NCBI GenBank assembly: GCA_002633005.1
Contig: NMRA01000095.1
Coordinates: 437,881-497,880, forward strand
Source of the DNA: Phoronis australis
Lineage: Eukaryota > Phoronida > Phoronidae
Reading direction: 5' to 3'
Length of the DNA stretch: 60,000 nucleotides
A program made the translations under genes and the position numbers. This document shows, one piece after another, positions 59,656 through 60,000 of the stretch; position 1 is the stretch's first letter, and every line of letters begins with the position of its first letter. A model generated the notes under the pieces. It was not told the DNA's origin. It made no database searches and saw nothing but the letters and a program-made list of their open reading frames with translations.

Positions 59656-60000
59656 GTAGAACTTCACGCCTTTATGTTCTGCAATCTTATTGTTGAAATC
59701 TTACATTATACCGCTCTTAAACAGATAGCTGCCTAAATGGACAATCTGTGCTGTATTCTGTCTTATAATTATCCCACGCTCTTACGAAGTTCATTTCTAG
59801 AGAGCACTTGCTTGCCAGTTGCTTTGTTTTATAGGAGGGGTTGATAAGGATTGGATGGTTGTATTTTGCTCTCCAAGGTACAATCTTTGGAGAATATTTG
59901 GCCCCCTTTCATGGTTATTTTGGCTTTGTGGCATTGGTGGTATCATCCTGAATTGGTTATTACATCATTTGGTATTGTCTCGGGTACATGTTACCTCCTG
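59656..60000 (+). other. Fgop2 intron, runs off the window
   Basis: AT-rich sequence after the exon 2 donor. No further Fgop2 exon is visible before the window ends. Confidence 0.6.

Overview
This is animal nuclear DNA: AT-rich, with long introns, GT-AG splice sites, and many small DNA-transposon and simple-sequence repeats. I read two protein-coding genes, both on the plus strand. The first is a complete SoxD (Sox5/6/13 family) transcription factor gene. The second is the 5' part of an Fgop2 (FGFR1OP2/SIKE family) gene. The divergence from vertebrate proteins, and a single member of each family here, suggest an invertebrate bilaterian. I cannot name the phylum.

Layout. Positions 1 to about 25.7 kb hold no exon I can support. 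They carry three copies of a short TA-flanked inverted-repeat element, a pair of diverged dispersed repeats, low-complexity tracts and scattered SOX-type heptamers. Positions 25.78-26.31 kb are a dense cluster of SOX and MEF2-like motifs with a TATA-like box and a strong splice donor at 26095. This is the best candidate for a SoxD promoter and 5' untranslated exon. SoxD coding exons run from 26959 to 51799. Eleven exons join with matching phases to give 625 codons plus a stop. The first two coding introns are 7.9 and 9.0 kb and the others 0.3-1.4 kb. A long 3' UTR probably ends just after a poly(A) signal at 55046. About 1.1 kb further on, a GC box, an ETS-type motif and a donor at 56428 mark the probable Fgop2 promoter and noncoding first exon. 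The first Fgop2 intron is packed with repeats. Coding exons 58710-58841 and 59413-59655 follow, and the gene runs off the window.

The SoxD protein has a short leucine zipper, a PLNLT (CtBP-type) motif, a proline/serine/histidine-rich middle, an HMG box split by an intron, the conserved post-HMG segment and an acidic serine-rich tail. The long glutamine-rich coiled coil of vertebrate Sox5/6/13 is not visible. The two genes act in different processes: SoxD in nuclear transcription and Fgop2 in the STRIPAK phosphatase/kinase complex. Their adjacency is still notable, because SOX5 and FGFR1OP2 both lie on human 12p.

I found no wholly new biological system. The most unusual items are the SoxD architecture, an in-frame 36-bp minisatellite directly after a SoxD donor site, the duplicated 25-bp dyad upstream of the gene, and several apparently unclassified transposon families.
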